A DNA stretch of 64,000 bases from Streptomyces sp. 846.5 (GCF_004365705.1 NZ_SOBN01000003.1:806001-870000); one strand, 5' to 3'. Positions 8,684 to 16,936 are shown, counted from the first letter of the stretch. Notes: generated by a model not told the origin, from the sequence alone. Translations and numbers: made by a program.

Positions 8684-8932
8684 ATGGCCAGGAAGAGCGA
8701 CACCGCAGAGGGCCGCAAGATCGGCGGGCTGACCGTCAACGCGCGGATGGTGGTCTTCGCGGTCGTCGCGATCCTCGCCCTCTGGTTCATCCTGATGAAC
8801 ACCTCCTCGGTGAAGATCCACCTCTGGGGCCTCTCCACGGTCAGCTCGCCGCTGTGGCTGGTGCTGGCGGTGATCCTGGTGGCCGGGATGCTGCTGGGGT
8901 GGTTCGTGCGGCGGTACCGGGACCGCGGCTAG
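8684..8932 (+). CDS. Small LapA-like membrane protein
   Basis: An 82-aa protein with a short charged N-terminus, a transmembrane helix over about residues 23-41 (MVVFAVVAILALWFIL), a short polar segment SVKIHLWG, a second helix over about 54-73 and a basic tail WFVRRYRDRG. This matches the layout of LapA-domain (DUF1049) proteins, small membrane proteins of unclear function in actinobacteria. The ATG at 8684 was preferred over an in-frame GTG at 8663; neither has a strong ribosome-binding site. Confidence 0.7.
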   Translation: MARKSDTAEGRKIGGLTVNARMVVFAVVAILALWFILMNTSSVKIHLWGLSTVSSPLWLVLAVILVAGMLLGWFVRRYRDRG

Positions 8933-9469
8933 GGGTGCCGGAAGAGGCGTGCGAGGCTCCGGTTGCGCCCCCGCGAGGTGACCCCCGCCACATGGCCGGG
9001 GTCGTCCACGAAGCCCGATAGTTGATCCTTTCCTCACCTGGGAACAACCTGTCGTTCACCTGGGGGAGAGCTGTCCCCCACTTCGCCGAGGTCGGCGCCC
9101 AGCAGGTGTTTATCCCCTGCTCACACCTGTATGTCCGGATTTCGAAACAAGTGGAATCCGGTGTTTCGGTTGCCTCGGGGCGGGGTACTCCCGCGCCCGG
9201 AACGGCCTCACGAACGGTGTTCGACTACGGAGTCGCATAGTAATAGGGGCCTTGGACCTGGGCCGACGACCCGCTAAGAATGGCGAAGTCGTCACGGCGG
9301 CCCCGCTGATCGCAGTACCGATCGGAGTACTCATCCAGCGGGGTCGCCTTCATCCGGCACCAGCCGAAACCGGGGTGCCCCAGGCGCTGATCCGACTCCC
9401 CAGGGCACCTGTCCCGCCCTGAGGAATCAGTCGGCCAGTCGTCGAGCCAGCCGATTGAGGTCCTCTCCC
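8933..9469. other. Long intergenic region with stem-loops
   Basis: A stretch of 537 bases without a convincing gene. The left part has two CACCTGGG direct repeats (about 9038 and 9058) and an imperfect hairpin from CCGGATT to AATCCGG (about 9136-9163). The right part, from about 9261, has three successive stem-loops before the transglycosylase gene and is listed separately. Short open frames here lack ribosome-binding sites and protein-like composition. Confidence 0.6.
9261..9409 (+). promoter_or_regulatory. Structured leader upstream of a cell-wall enzyme gene
   Basis: Three hairpins occur in series: GACGAC (9265) with GTCGTC (9288); CCCCGCTG (9301) with CAGCGGGG (9336), enclosing AGTAC/GTACT; and GGTGCCC (9374) with GGGCACC (9403). 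The transglycosylase start follows 60 bases later. Peptidoglycan hydrolase genes in streptomycetes often carry c-di-AMP riboswitch leaders, but the core of that class was not recognisable here. A cis-regulatory RNA is possible but unproven. Confidence 0.4.
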
Positions 9470-10243
9470 ATGCACCGCAAGCCTGTTCTTCGTGTGCCCA
9501 GGCGCACGGCTGCCATCATCGCCGCAGTCTCCGTGAGCGGCCTGGCCGTCGCCGGCGTCGTGGTCGCCGAAACCTCCGCCGCGACCCCGACCGCAGCCGT
9601 CTCGCAGGCCGACAGCCTGCAGAAGGTCGCCGACCTGCAGACCGCCGCTTCCGCCTCGGCCTCTGCGTCCGCCCAGGCCGCCGCCGAGAAGGCCGCCGTC
9701 GCCAAGGCCGCGGCTCTGAAGGCCGCCGCTGTCCGGGCCTCCGCGTCCGCCTCCGCCGCAGCCAAGGCCGCTGCCGACAAGGCTGCCGCGGAGAAGGCTG
9801 CCGCTGCCAAGGTCGCTGCGGAGAAGGCCGCCGCCGAGAGGGCTGCCGCCGCCAAGGCCGCCGCCGACAGGCTCGCCGCGGAGAAGGCCGCCGCCGCCCG
9901 CGCCGCAGCCGCCGCCACGCAGGCCGCCTCCCGCTCGCAGACCCGGACCACCATCAGCGGCAGCCCGCAGTCGATAGCCGCGCAGATCGTCCCGGCCGAC
10001 CAGCTGGCCTCCTTCGACGAGATCATCTCCCACGAGAGCGGCTGGGACGTCCACGCCACCAACGCCTCCTCCGGCGCCTACGGCCTGGGCCAGGCCCTGC
10101 CCGGCTCCAAGATGGCCTCGGCCGGCTCCGACTGGCAGAACAGCGCCGAGACCCAGATCCGCTGGGCCCTCAGCTACATGAACGACCGCTACGGCAGCCC
10201 GAACGCCGCCTGGCAGTTCTGGCAGGCCAACAACTGGTACTGA
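9470..10243 (+). CDS. Secreted transglycosylase-like protein with Ala/Lys-rich stalk
   Basis: A 257-aa exported protein. Residues 1-40 form a signal peptide (basic HRKPVLRVPRR, then a hydrophobic run). Residues of about 55-160 are an Ala-rich coiled-coil stalk built on KAAA and EKAAA units. The C-terminal domain, about residues 170-257, resembles the lysozyme-like fold of transglycosylase/aggregation-promoting factors: EIISHESGWDVHATN holds the likely catalytic Glu, followed by SGAYGLGQ and ending AAWQFWQANNWY. It probably cleaves or binds peptidoglycan outside the cell. ATG 9470 follows GAGG at a spacing of nine bases. A very strong terminator hairpin follows. Confidence 0.82.
   Translation: MHRKPVLRVPRRTAAIIAAVSVSGLAVAGVVVAETSAATPTAAVSQADSLQKVADLQTAASASASASAQAAAEKAAVAKAAALKAAAVRASASASAAAKAAADKAAAEKAAAAKVAAEKAAAERAAAAKAAADRLAAEKAAAARAAAAATQAASRSQTRTTISGSPQSIAAQIVPADQLASFDEIISHESGWDVHATNASSGAYGLGQALPGSKMASAGSDWQNSAETQIRWALSYMNDRYGSPNAAWQFWQANNWY
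9640..9930 (+). repeat. Coding low-complexity repeat (Ala/Lys stalk)
   Basis: Reiterated codons for KAAA, EKAAA and AAAK units encode the stalk of the transglycosylase-like protein. The units vary in sequence and stay in frame. This is a protein-level repeat, not a separate DNA element. Confidence 0.75.
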
Positions 10244-10266
10244 CAGCCCTGTTGCTGCCGTCACCC

Positions 10267-10313
10267 CGCCGCCGCCCCGGACGGACCCGCAAGGGTCCTC
10301 CGGGGCGGCGGCG
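10267..10313 (+). terminator. Long two-part hairpin after the transglycosylase gene
   Basis: CGCCGCCGCCCCGG pairs with CCGGGGCGGCGGCG (14 bp), and inside it GGACCC pairs with GGGTCC around a GCAA tetraloop. It is a strong factor-independent terminator candidate. Confidence 0.85.
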
Positions 10314-10360
10314 TTCCGGGTCATCAACTGCCGTGCGGGTGCTACCCATTCCGAGTGATG

Positions 10361-10373
10361 TCACTAAAAGTGA
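10361..10373. promoter_or_regulatory. Short palindrome upstream of secreted protein gene
   Basis: TCACTAAAAGTGA is a perfect 5-bp inverted repeat around AAA, about 67 bases before the start at 10440. A second near-palindrome, GATGTAGCATC, lies about 20 bases further on. These look like operator sites, but no cognate regulator is evident. Confidence 0.4.
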
Positions 10374-10439
10374 GATAGCTGTGACGGAAGGTGATGTAGC
10401 ATCATCCCTGGTTCGCCCACGACCCAAGGAGTGGAACGC

Positions 10440-10997
10440 ATGCGCAGTACCCGAATGTTGGCCCTCACCGCTGCCCTCACCGTCCTGTTGGCGCTCACCG
10501 GTACAGGCACTGCGGGGGCGGCGGCCCTCGCCTCGCCGCGCAGCGCCGTGCACGCCGTCGCCGGCCACGCCCCGGTGCCCGGCCGACGGGACGGAAGTGC
10601 CCAACCGACCCTGGAACGTGCCGAACTCTTCACCCTCACCGGTGACAGCGACAACAAGGACCACGACACCGGTATCTACATCACCGTCAAAACGCATGAC
10701 GACAAGAGCCTGCTGGCCTCGGTCAACAACGCGGACAGTTCGGGCAAGGACATGACGACCTACAACGACGACTCGCACCACATCGTGCCGCTGGTCGTCG
10801 AGGGCCCCGGCACGTCCAAGGCGGACTGCGGCGGGTTCAAGGTCCGGATGTGGATCAAGACGAACGGCAACGACACCTGGCCGATCGACGACGCGCGCGT
10901 CACCCTCTACTTCAGCGACGGCACCACCCTCGTCGCCGAACAGCAGGGCATCACGCTCAAGAACGACGGAGCCAGCACCGAGTTCGCCGCCTCCTGA
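10440..10997 (+). CDS. Secreted protein of unknown function
   Basis: A 185-aa protein with a clear signal peptide (about residues 1-28, ending GTAGAAA). The mature part starts with a flexible Ala/Pro-rich stretch. About 120 residues of alternating strands follow, including AELFTLTGDSDNKDHDTG, IYITVKTHDD and ARVTLYFSDGT. The many Asp/Asn residues near GDSDNKDHD suggest a metal-binding beta-sandwich, possibly PLAT- or C2-like; this is only a fold guess. ATG 10440 has AAGGAG upstream. It has its own palindromic promoter region and a perfect terminator, so it is monocistronic. No specific family was recognised. Confidence 0.75.
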   Translation: MRSTRMLALTAALTVLLALTGTGTAGAAALASPRSAVHAVAGHAPVPGRRDGSAQPTLERAELFTLTGDSDNKDHDTGIYITVKTHDDKSLLASVNNADSSGKDMTTYNDDSHHIVPLVVEGPGTSKADCGGFKVRMWIKTNGNDTWPIDDARVTLYFSDGTTLVAEQQGITLKNDGASTEFAAS

Positions 10998-11018
10998 CGC
11001 CCGACCGCCCCGTCCCCC

Positions 11019-11049
11019 CGAAGAACCCTGCCTCCAGCAGGGTTCTTCG
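11019..11049. terminator. Bidirectional hairpin terminator
   Basis: GAAGAACCCTGC and GCAGGGTTCTTC form a perfect 12-bp stem with a 5-base loop between two convergent genes. It can serve the secreted-protein gene and the TrmB-type gene. Confidence 0.85.
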
Positions 11050-11083
11050 CACATGCGGTCACCTGCTCGACGAACTCCCTCTG

Positions 11084-11980
11084 CTACGAAGGGTCCTCCG
11101 CGGCGGCTTCGTCCTCGGCTTCGTCCTCGGCCGGCGCCGTCTCGGACCTTGACGCGGCGTCGCGCAGCTTCAGCGCCTCCTCCAGGGTGGGCGACTGCTC
11201 CCAGATGCTGTGGAAGGCCAGCCGCAGGGTCTCCGCCAGCGAGGGGTGCCGGATCACCAGTGCGGTGGTGGCGCCGGTCCTGGCCACCGGGTCGGGCATG
11301 TCGCACAGCACCGTGGAGCCGTCCGTGACGATCAGCTTCAGCGGCAGGCTGTCGGCGATCCTGATCTCCTCGCCGACCTCGGCGAAGCGGCGGATGACCT
11401 CCAGCATCGCCGGGTCGTCCAGCACGTCGCGGCTGTAGAGCGCGCGGTTGGTGCGGCCGGCGGCGTGCATCCGGGCGGTGGCCTCCAGGCCCGCGGTGTT
11501 CTCGGACGGGGTCACCCACGGCGGGCGGGAGAAGCTCAGCAGCTCGCGCTCGGCCTCGGACTGGATCCGGGCGAAGCGCTCGCTGATGTCGGCCGCGTCC
11601 CGCAGCACCTCGACGTAGTCCAGCGGGTCGGTGTGGGTGCGGCCGCTGTCCCAGGTCGGCAGCAGCTCCCGGGCGAGCTCGTCGGAGAGCCGCTCCAGCC
11701 GGCCAAGGGACCGGCGCTGCTGCTCCATCAGCCGGTCGACGGCGATCTCGGGGGCGACCGCGGAGTAGCCCGCCACCCGTCCCGGGTGCAGGACCGCGAG
11801 TTGGCGCCGGGTCAGGCCCTCCAGCACGTCGTACACCCGCTGCCTGGGTACCTGCGCCTCGCGGGCGACCTCCGCTGCAGTGAACACGTCACGCCGGATC
11901 AGCGCGAGATACACCCGCGCCTCGTAGTTGGTGAGGCCGAGCTCTTCGAGGTCCGCTGCGCGCCTGTCGTCCGTTTGCAT
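11084..11980 (-). CDS. TrmB-type transcriptional regulator
   Basis: A 298-aa regulator. The N-terminal winged helix (LGLTNYEARVYLALIRR, then AAEVAREAQVPRQRVYDVL, about residues 10-55) is characteristic of TrmB proteins. A coiled-coil linker (about 75-110) and a C-terminal effector domain follow. The last 30 residues are an acidic tail (AEDEAEDEAAAED), probably disordered. The start is uncertain: ATG 11980 has no obvious Shine-Dalgarno sequence and may be leaderless, while a GTG at 12028 would add 16 residues. It is divergent from the S53 peptidase gene and may control it. Confidence 0.8.
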   Translation of the reverse strand: MQTDDRRAADLEELGLTNYEARVYLALIRRDVFTAAEVAREAQVPRQRVYDVLEGLTRRQLAVLHPGRVAGYSAVAPEIAVDRLMEQQRRSLGRLERLSDELARELLPTWDSGRTHTDPLDYVEVLRDAADISERFARIQSEAERELLSFSRPPWVTPSENTAGLEATARMHAAGRTNRALYSRDVLDDPAMLEVIRRFAEVGEEIRIADSLPLKLIVTDGSTVLCDMPDPVARTGATTALVIRHPSLAETLRLAFHSIWEQSPTLEEALKLRDAASRSETAPAEDEAEDEAAAEDPS

Positions 11981-12093
11981 GGAGGCACCGTAGCGGCGAT
12001 GGTCCCCGCTTTGGCAAGCCGTGTCCACGTCCTGGTTGAAAGACCCCCCTCACAGGATTTTCCCAGGGAAGTGTGCTGATCGCTGAGAACTTC

Positions 12094-12122
12094 TTGTGGG
12101 CTTGTCATGTGTTCGCTAATCT
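12094..12122 (+). promoter_or_regulatory. Possible promoter of the S53 peptidase gene
   Basis: TTGTGG and TAATCT are separated by 17 bases, a fair SigA-like pair in the gap between the TrmB-type gene and the peptidase gene. An imperfect palindrome (GTCAGG..ATG, loop, CAT..CCTGAC, about 12152-12183) lies downstream and could be a regulatory site. Confidence 0.35.
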
Positions 12123-12258
12123 TCTCGGCGCTGAGCACCACTCAACGGGGTGTCAGGTACCATGCGTTGTCATGTGCCTGACGCTACCCCCGGTCGGTGG
12201 CGGGCCGCCCCACGAGGGCGTCCCGGATGCCGGCCTCATCCCCCTGGAGGGCCGTCTG

Positions 12259-14235
12259 TTGCACACCCCCAGCACCACTCGTCGAGGACTGCGCAGAGCC
12301 GCAGTCGCCGCAATCTCCGCCGCCGCGCTCGTCGGCGGGTTCTTCGCGGCTGCCGCCCCGGCGGGCGCGGCCACCAGCCAGAGCGGGTCATCCGCCGCGG
12401 TTCACGTCAAGCGGCTCTGCTCCGCTCCGGCGCACACGCACCAGATGGCCTGCCTCGCGCTGGCCAGGACCGACGTCACCCAGCCCTCGGCGTTCAAGGC
12501 CAACGCGGTCTCCCCGCTGGCCACCCCCTCGGGCTACGGCCCCACCAGCCTGAAGAGCGCCTACGCCCTGCCGTCCAACGGCGGCTCCGGCGCCACGGTG
12601 GCCATCGTGGACGCCCTGGACGACCCCAACGCGGAGTCCGACCTGGCCGCCTACCGCAGCCAGTACGGGCTGTCCGCCTGCACCACCGCCAACGGCTGCT
12701 TCAAGAAGGTCAACCAGACCGGCGGCACCAGCTACCCGACCGCCGACTCCGGCTGGGCCGGGGAGATCTCGCTGGACCTGGACATGGTCTCCGCGATCGC
12801 CCCCGCCGCCCACATCATCCTGGTCGAGGCCAGCTCGGCGACCATGAGCGACCTGGGCACGGCCGTCAACGAGGCCGTCGCGCTGGGCGCCAAGTACGTC
12901 TCCAACAGCTACGGCGGGTCCGAGGACTCCACCGACACCAGCTCCGACTCCAGCTACTTCAACCACCCGGGCGTGGCGATCACCGTCTCCGCCGGTGACA
13001 GCGCCTACGGCGCCGAGTACCCGGCCGCCTCCAAGTACGTCACCTCGGTCGGCGGCACCTCGCTGTCGACGTCGTCCAACTCCCGCGGCTGGACCGAGAG
13101 CGTGTGGTCCACCAGCAGCACCGAGGGCACCGGCTCCGGCTGCTCCGCCTACGACGCCAAGCCGACCTGGCAGACCGACACCGGCTGCACCAAGCGCACC
13201 ATCTCCGACGTCTCCGCCGTCGCCGACCCCGCCACCGGCGTGGCCGTCTACGACAGCTACGGCGCCTCCGGCTGGCAGGTCTACGGCGGCACCAGCGCCT
13301 CCTCCCCGATCATCGCCAGCGTCTACGCCGACGCGGGCACCCCGGGGTCGAGCGACTACCCGGCCAAGTACCCGTACCAGCACACCAGCGCCCTCAACGA
13401 CGTCACCAGCGGCAACAACGGCAGCTGCTCCCCGGCCTACCTCTGCACCGCCGAGGTCGGCTACGACGGTCCCACCGGTCTGGGCACCCCCAACGGCCTG
13501 ACCGCCTTCACCGCCGGGACCAGCACCGGCAACACCGTCACCGTCACCAGCCCCGGCACCCAGAGCACCACTGTCGGCACCGCGGTCTCGCTGCAGATCA
13601 GCGCGTCGGACTCGGCCAGCTCCACGCTGACCTACTCGGCCACCGGCCTGCCGGCCGGCCTGTCCATCAGCTCCTCCACCGGCCTGATCTCCGGCACCCC
13701 GACCACGGCGGGCACCTCCTCGGTGACCGTCACCGCCACCGACGCCACCGGGGCCTCCGGCAGCGCCTCCTTCAGCTGGACCGTCTCGACCACCGTCACC
13801 GGTGGTGTGACCAACGGCGGCTTCGAGACCGGCAGCCTGTCCGGCTGGACCTCGACCGGGATCACCGCGGTCACCGCGTCGGCGGCCCACAGTGGCAGCT
13901 ACGGTGCGATGGTCGGCTCCACCAGCCCGTCCAACACCTCCTCGGTGGCGCAGACCTTCACCGCGCCCACCGGCAGCACCAAGCTGTCCTTCGACTACAA
14001 CGTGACCTGCCCGGACACCGTCACCTACGACTGGGCCACCGCCACGCTGAAGGACAACACCTCCGGGACCACCACCACGGTGCTGGCCAAGACCTGCGTG
14101 TCCTCCTCCGGCTGGATCACCAAGTCCGCCACGATCACCGCGGGCCACTCCTACACCCTCACCCTGACCAGCAAGGACGACAACTACGCGGGTGACCCCA
14201 CGTACACCTACTACGACAATGTGACTGTCTCCTGA
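12259..14235 (+). CDS. Secreted S53 (sedolisin-type) serine-carboxyl peptidase
   Basis: A 658-aa exported acid-type peptidase. The TTG at 12259 was chosen because GGAGGG lies eight bases upstream and a textbook signal peptide (RRGLRRA, hydrophobic run, AGAA) follows. The S53 catalytic residues are visible: E169 and D173 (GEISLDLD), the oxyanion D247 (SAGDS) and S346 in GGTSAS. A calcium-site segment, NDVTSG...GYDGPTGLGTP, follows. The usual long pro-domain is almost absent: only about 50 residues separate the signal peptide from YGPTSLKSAY. After the catalytic domain come an Ig-like putative module (about 415-510) and a C-terminal jelly-roll-like binding domain (NGGFETGSLSGW onward). It probably degrades extracellular protein. 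Confidence 0.88.
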   Translation: MHTPSTTRRGLRRAAVAAISAAALVGGFFAAAAPAGAATSQSGSSAAVHVKRLCSAPAHTHQMACLALARTDVTQPSAFKANAVSPLATPSGYGPTSLKSAYALPSNGGSGATVAIVDALDDPNAESDLAAYRSQYGLSACTTANGCFKKVNQTGGTSYPTADSGWAGEISLDLDMVSAIAPAAHIILVEASSATMSDLGTAVNEAVALGAKYVSNSYGGSEDSTDTSSDSSYFNHPGVAITVSAGDSAYGAEYPAASKYVTSVGGTSLSTSSNSRGWTESVWSTSSTEGTGSGCSAYDAKPTWQTDTGCTKRTISDVSAVADPATGVAVYDSYGASGWQVYGGTSASSPIIASVYADAGTPGSSDYPAKYPYQHTSALNDVTSGNNGSCSPAYLCTAEVGYDGPTGLGTPNGLTAFTAGTSTGNTVTVTSPGTQSTTVGTAVSLQISASDSASSTLTYSATGLPAGLSISSSTGLISGTPTTAGTSSVTVTATDATGASGSASFSWTVSTTVTGGVTNGGFETGSLSGWTSTGITAVTASAAHSGSYGAMVGSTSPSNTSSVAQTFTAPTGSTKLSFDYNVTCPDTVTYDWATATLKDNTSGTTTTVLAKTCVSSSGWITKSATITAGHSYTLTLTSKDDNYAGDPTYTYYDNVTVS

Positions 14236-14265
14236 CACTCACCTGACCTGCGCCGATGTCACACA

Positions 14266-14304
14266 GGCTGCCCCTGCCACGGGTTTCCCGCGGCGGGGGC
14301 AGCC
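14266..14304 (+). terminator. Hairpin after the S53 peptidase gene
   Basis: GGCTGCCCCTGCC pairs with GGCGGGGGCAGCC (13 bp, one wobble pair) around a 13-base loop, shortly after the stop codon. Confidence 0.7.
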
Positions 14305-14419
14305 CTGCTCGTCCCCCTGGGAAAGGACGGCGTTCCGGATTGTCGGTGCCGCACGATACGGTGCCCACCTGCTCACATCCGAGCAGCGAACGGTGAACCA
14401 CCCAGGAGCACAGCCACCC

Positions 14420-16018
14420 ATGTCCGACTCCCCGGTCGACACAGCGACCGAACCCACCGCGACCCCGCCCGAGCCCGTACCGGAGGCGCCCGGCGACGGT
14501 CCCCACTACCTGAGTCACAAGCAGATCATGGTCGTCATGGGCGGCCTGATGGCGGGCATGCTGCTCGCCGCCCTCGACCAGAGCATCGTCGGCACCGCAC
14601 TGCCGACCATCGTCAGCCAGCTCGGCGGCATCGACAAGCTCTCCTGGGTGGTCACCGCCTATCTGCTCACCTCCACCGCGGCCACCCCGCTCTGGGGCAA
14701 GATCTCCGACCTCTACGGCCGCCGGATCATCTTCCAGTCCGCGATCGTGATCTTCCTGATCGGCTCCGCGCTCGCCGGGCTCAGCCAGAACATGGGCGAG
14801 CTGATCGGCTTCCGGGCGGTCCAGGGAATCGGCGGCGGCGGTCTGATGTCGCTCGCCTTCGCCATCATCGGCGACGTGATACCGCCTCGGGAACGGGGCC
14901 GCTACCAGGGGCTGATGGGTGCGGTCTTCGGCCTGTCCAGCGTGGCCGGACCGCTGCTCGGCGGCTGGTTCACCGACTCCATCGGCTGGCGCTGGATCTT
15001 CTACATCAACCTGCCGATCGGCCTGGGCGCGCTGGTGGTCTGCTCCTTCGCGCTGAAGCTGCCGGTCGACCGCCGCGAGCACAGCATCGACTACCTGGGC
15101 TCCGCCGCCATCGTCACCGGCGTCACCAGCCTGCTGCTGTACCTGAACTGGGCCGGCACCAGCTACGGCTGGGCCTCCTGGCAGGGCCTGCTGCTGCTCG
15201 GCGCCGCGGTGCTGCTGACCGCGGGCTTCATCGTGATCGAGCGCAGGGCGGCCGAGCCGATCCTGCCGCTGCGGCTGTTCCGCAACCCGATCTTCTCGGT
15301 GGGCAACGGCTTCGGCTTCTTCGCCGGGTTCGCCATGTTCGGCGGCATCATCTACCTGCCGGTCTATCTCCAGGCCGTGCAGGGGATGTCGGCCACCAAG
15401 TCCGGGCTGGGCATGCTGCCGGCCGTCGCCGGGATCATGGCCACCGCGATCAGCTCGGGCCGGCTGATGGCGAAGACCGGGAAGTACAAGATCTTCCCAA
15501 TCGTGGGCGTCGCGGTGATCATCGGCTCGCTGCTGCTGCTCAGCACGCTCAGCAACACCACCGCCTACTGGCAGGTGGCGCTGTACGCCTTCGCCTTCGG
15601 CGCGGGGCTGGGGCTGACCATGCAGACCATGGTCACCGCCATCCAGAACTCGGTGGACTTCCGCGACATGGGTGTGGCCACGGCCTCGGCCACCTTCTTC
15701 CGGCAGATCGGCGCGTCGATCGGCACCGCGATCTTCGGGACGGTGCTGACGAGCCGGCTGGCCCACTACATGAAGCAGGAGTTCGCCGGCGGCGGGGCCG
15801 GCAGCGGCGGTGGCGGCGGCGCGAAGCTGGATGCCAACAACGTTCAGGCGATACAGCACCTGCCGGCCGCGGTGAAGGAGCATGTCACGGCGGCGTTCGC
15901 GCACTCCATCGGAGACCTGTTCCTGACCGGCGTTCCGTTCATCGCCGTGGCGCTGGTGTTCGCGCTGGTGCTCAAGGAGAAGCCGCTCGCCACCGCTGCG
16001 GGGGCTCCGGTGCACTAG
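14420..16018 (+). CDS. MFS drug exporter, DHA2 (14-TM) type
   Basis: A 532-aa major-facilitator antiporter of the EmrB/QacA group. After a Pro/Glu-rich cytoplasmic N-terminus, the first helix leads into LDQSIVGTALPTI (motif D1 of 14-TM exporters). The loop 2-3 motif GKISDLYGRR matches motif A, and GPLLGGWFTDSIGWRWIFYIN matches motif C plus the following loop. A Gly-rich loop (GGGAGSGGGGG, about residue 460) precedes the last helix. It probably exports a toxic compound by proton antiport; the substrate is unknown. ATG 14420 has AGGAG 12 bases upstream; an in-frame GTG at 14393 is an alternative. Confidence 0.87.
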   Translation: MSDSPVDTATEPTATPPEPVPEAPGDGPHYLSHKQIMVVMGGLMAGMLLAALDQSIVGTALPTIVSQLGGIDKLSWVVTAYLLTSTAATPLWGKISDLYGRRIIFQSAIVIFLIGSALAGLSQNMGELIGFRAVQGIGGGGLMSLAFAIIGDVIPPRERGRYQGLMGAVFGLSSVAGPLLGGWFTDSIGWRWIFYINLPIGLGALVVCSFALKLPVDRREHSIDYLGSAAIVTGVTSLLLYLNWAGTSYGWASWQGLLLLGAAVLLTAGFIVIERRAAEPILPLRLFRNPIFSVGNGFGFFAGFAMFGGIIYLPVYLQAVQGMSATKSGLGMLPAVAGIMATAISSGRLMAKTGKYKIFPIVGVAVIIGSLLLLSTLSNTTAYWQVALYAFAFGAGLGLTMQTMVTAIQNSVDFRDMGVATASATFFRQIGASIGTAIFGTVLTSRLAHYMKQEFAGGGAGSGGGGGAKLDANNVQAIQHLPAAVKEHVTAAFAHSIGDLFLTGVPFIAVALVFALVLKEKPLATAAGAPVH

Positions 16019-16042
16019 GGTTTTCGGCTGCGGACCGTAGAT

Positions 16043-16105
16043 GGCTGGTCGCGCAGTTCCTCGCGCCCATACCCCCCAGGGGTGCGGGGAACTGCGCGAC
16101 CGGCC
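16043..16105. repeat. Second copy of the GC-rich inverted-repeat family
   Basis: Arms of 26 bases (16043-16068 and 16080-16105, three mismatches) carry the same core as the cluster at 7170-7320 (GCGCAGTTCC). The element again sits between convergent genes. It is a likely bidirectional terminator and part of a dispersed chromosomal repeat family. Confidence 0.75.
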
Positions 16106-16115
16106 AGGCATACGG

Positions 16116-16889
16116 CTAAGCGGATGCTCGGGCCATTTCGTCCAGGGCCTTGAGCAGGACGGTGAACTGCGGGCCGCAGCCGACCGGCAGGACCTCGTGA
16201 GGGGTGTCGTCGAAGAGGAGGACGATCAGGTCGCCCGTGCAAGCGGTCATGCTCCAGCCGGGGCCGTCCGCGCGGACCAGGCGGGTGTCCTCGCCGGCCG
16301 GGGAGGAGCGGACCCGCCCGGCCGGCGGCGGGGTCTCTGTGTACTCGCGTATCTCGGCCAGCACCCTGGCGATCCGCTCCGGGACCTCGTCGGGATGCTC
16401 GTCGAACTCCACCGACTCGGTGATCTGCTCGCGCCACAGCCGCCACTGGTGGGCGATGTCGTCGGCGCCCATCCGGCGCTGCGCCGGCCCCCACTCCTTG
16501 GGGTCGGGCGGGGTCAGCAGCGGGTGGTCGTCCTCGCCCGGCTCGGGGTCGTGCGGCTCGGGCAGCCCGGTGGTGCTCACGGTCAGTGACAGCGGCCAGC
16601 CGGGCAGCGAGTCCACCACGGTGCGCTCGGGCGGGGTCAGGTCGTAGGGCATCCCGCAGTCCCAGGCGGCGATGGCGCAGCCGACCAGGGCGGCGTCGTC
16701 GGAGACCACGGTCCACCGGGCGCCGGCCGAGTCCTGACCGAAGAGCAGCCCGTAGCCGTCGGCCCAGGCCTCCAGGCCCAGGGCGGCGCAGGCGGCCGGG
16801 TAGTCGTCCCCGAGCAGGCTCGGGAACTGCCCTGGCGTCAGCAGCACCGCGCTGAGCACGTAGAACGCGTCGTCGTCGACCTCCGCCAT
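16116..16889 (-). CDS. Conserved hypothetical acidic protein
   Basis: A 257-aa soluble, acidic protein with no signal peptide or membrane helix. It begins MAEVDDDAFYVLSAVLL. Several Trp-rich segments are visible (HQWRLWREQI; a Pro/Asp-rich middle, LPEPHDPEPGEDDH), and the C-terminus has CTGDLIVLLFDD and FTVLLKALDEMA. I do not recognise a named family. ATG 16889 is preceded by GAGAGGTGG. A terminator lies just upstream and the repeat element just downstream, so it appears to be transcribed alone. Confidence 0.65.
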   Translation of the reverse strand: MAEVDDDAFYVLSAVLLTPGQFPSLLGDDYPAACAALGLEAWADGYGLLFGQDSAGARWTVVSDDAALVGCAIAAWDCGMPYDLTPPERTVVDSLPGWPLSLTVSTTGLPEPHDPEPGEDDHPLLTPPDPKEWGPAQRRMGADDIAHQWRLWREQITESVEFDEHPDEVPERIARVLAEIREYTETPPPAGRVRSSPAGEDTRLVRADGPGWSMTACTGDLIVLLFDDTPHEVLPVGCGPQFTVLLKALDEMARASA

Positions 16890-16936
16890 GGGGGAGCCCC
16901 CACCTCTCTGCGCGTGTGCCTCCTGCCCCAGCGGCC

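Noticed and set aside
9240-9470. c-di-AMP (ydaO-type) riboswitch before the transglycosylase gene
   Set aside because: The position is right, but the conserved core segments of that class could not be found. Reported only as an unclassified structured leader.
9640-9930. Short tandem DNA repeat or CRISPR-like array
   Set aside because: The units are irregular, in frame and encode the Ala/Lys stalk; there are no spacers.
12388-14238. Long open frames on the opposite strand of the S53 peptidase and similar antisense frames elsewhere
   Set aside because: They are Gly/Ala/Arg/Pro- or His-rich, without start signals, and result from high-GC codon bias in the real genes.
16066-16086. CsoR-like box (ATACCCCCCAGGGGT)
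   Set aside because: It lies in the loop of the GC-rich repeat between convergent genes, with no promoter role, and the right half-site is broken.
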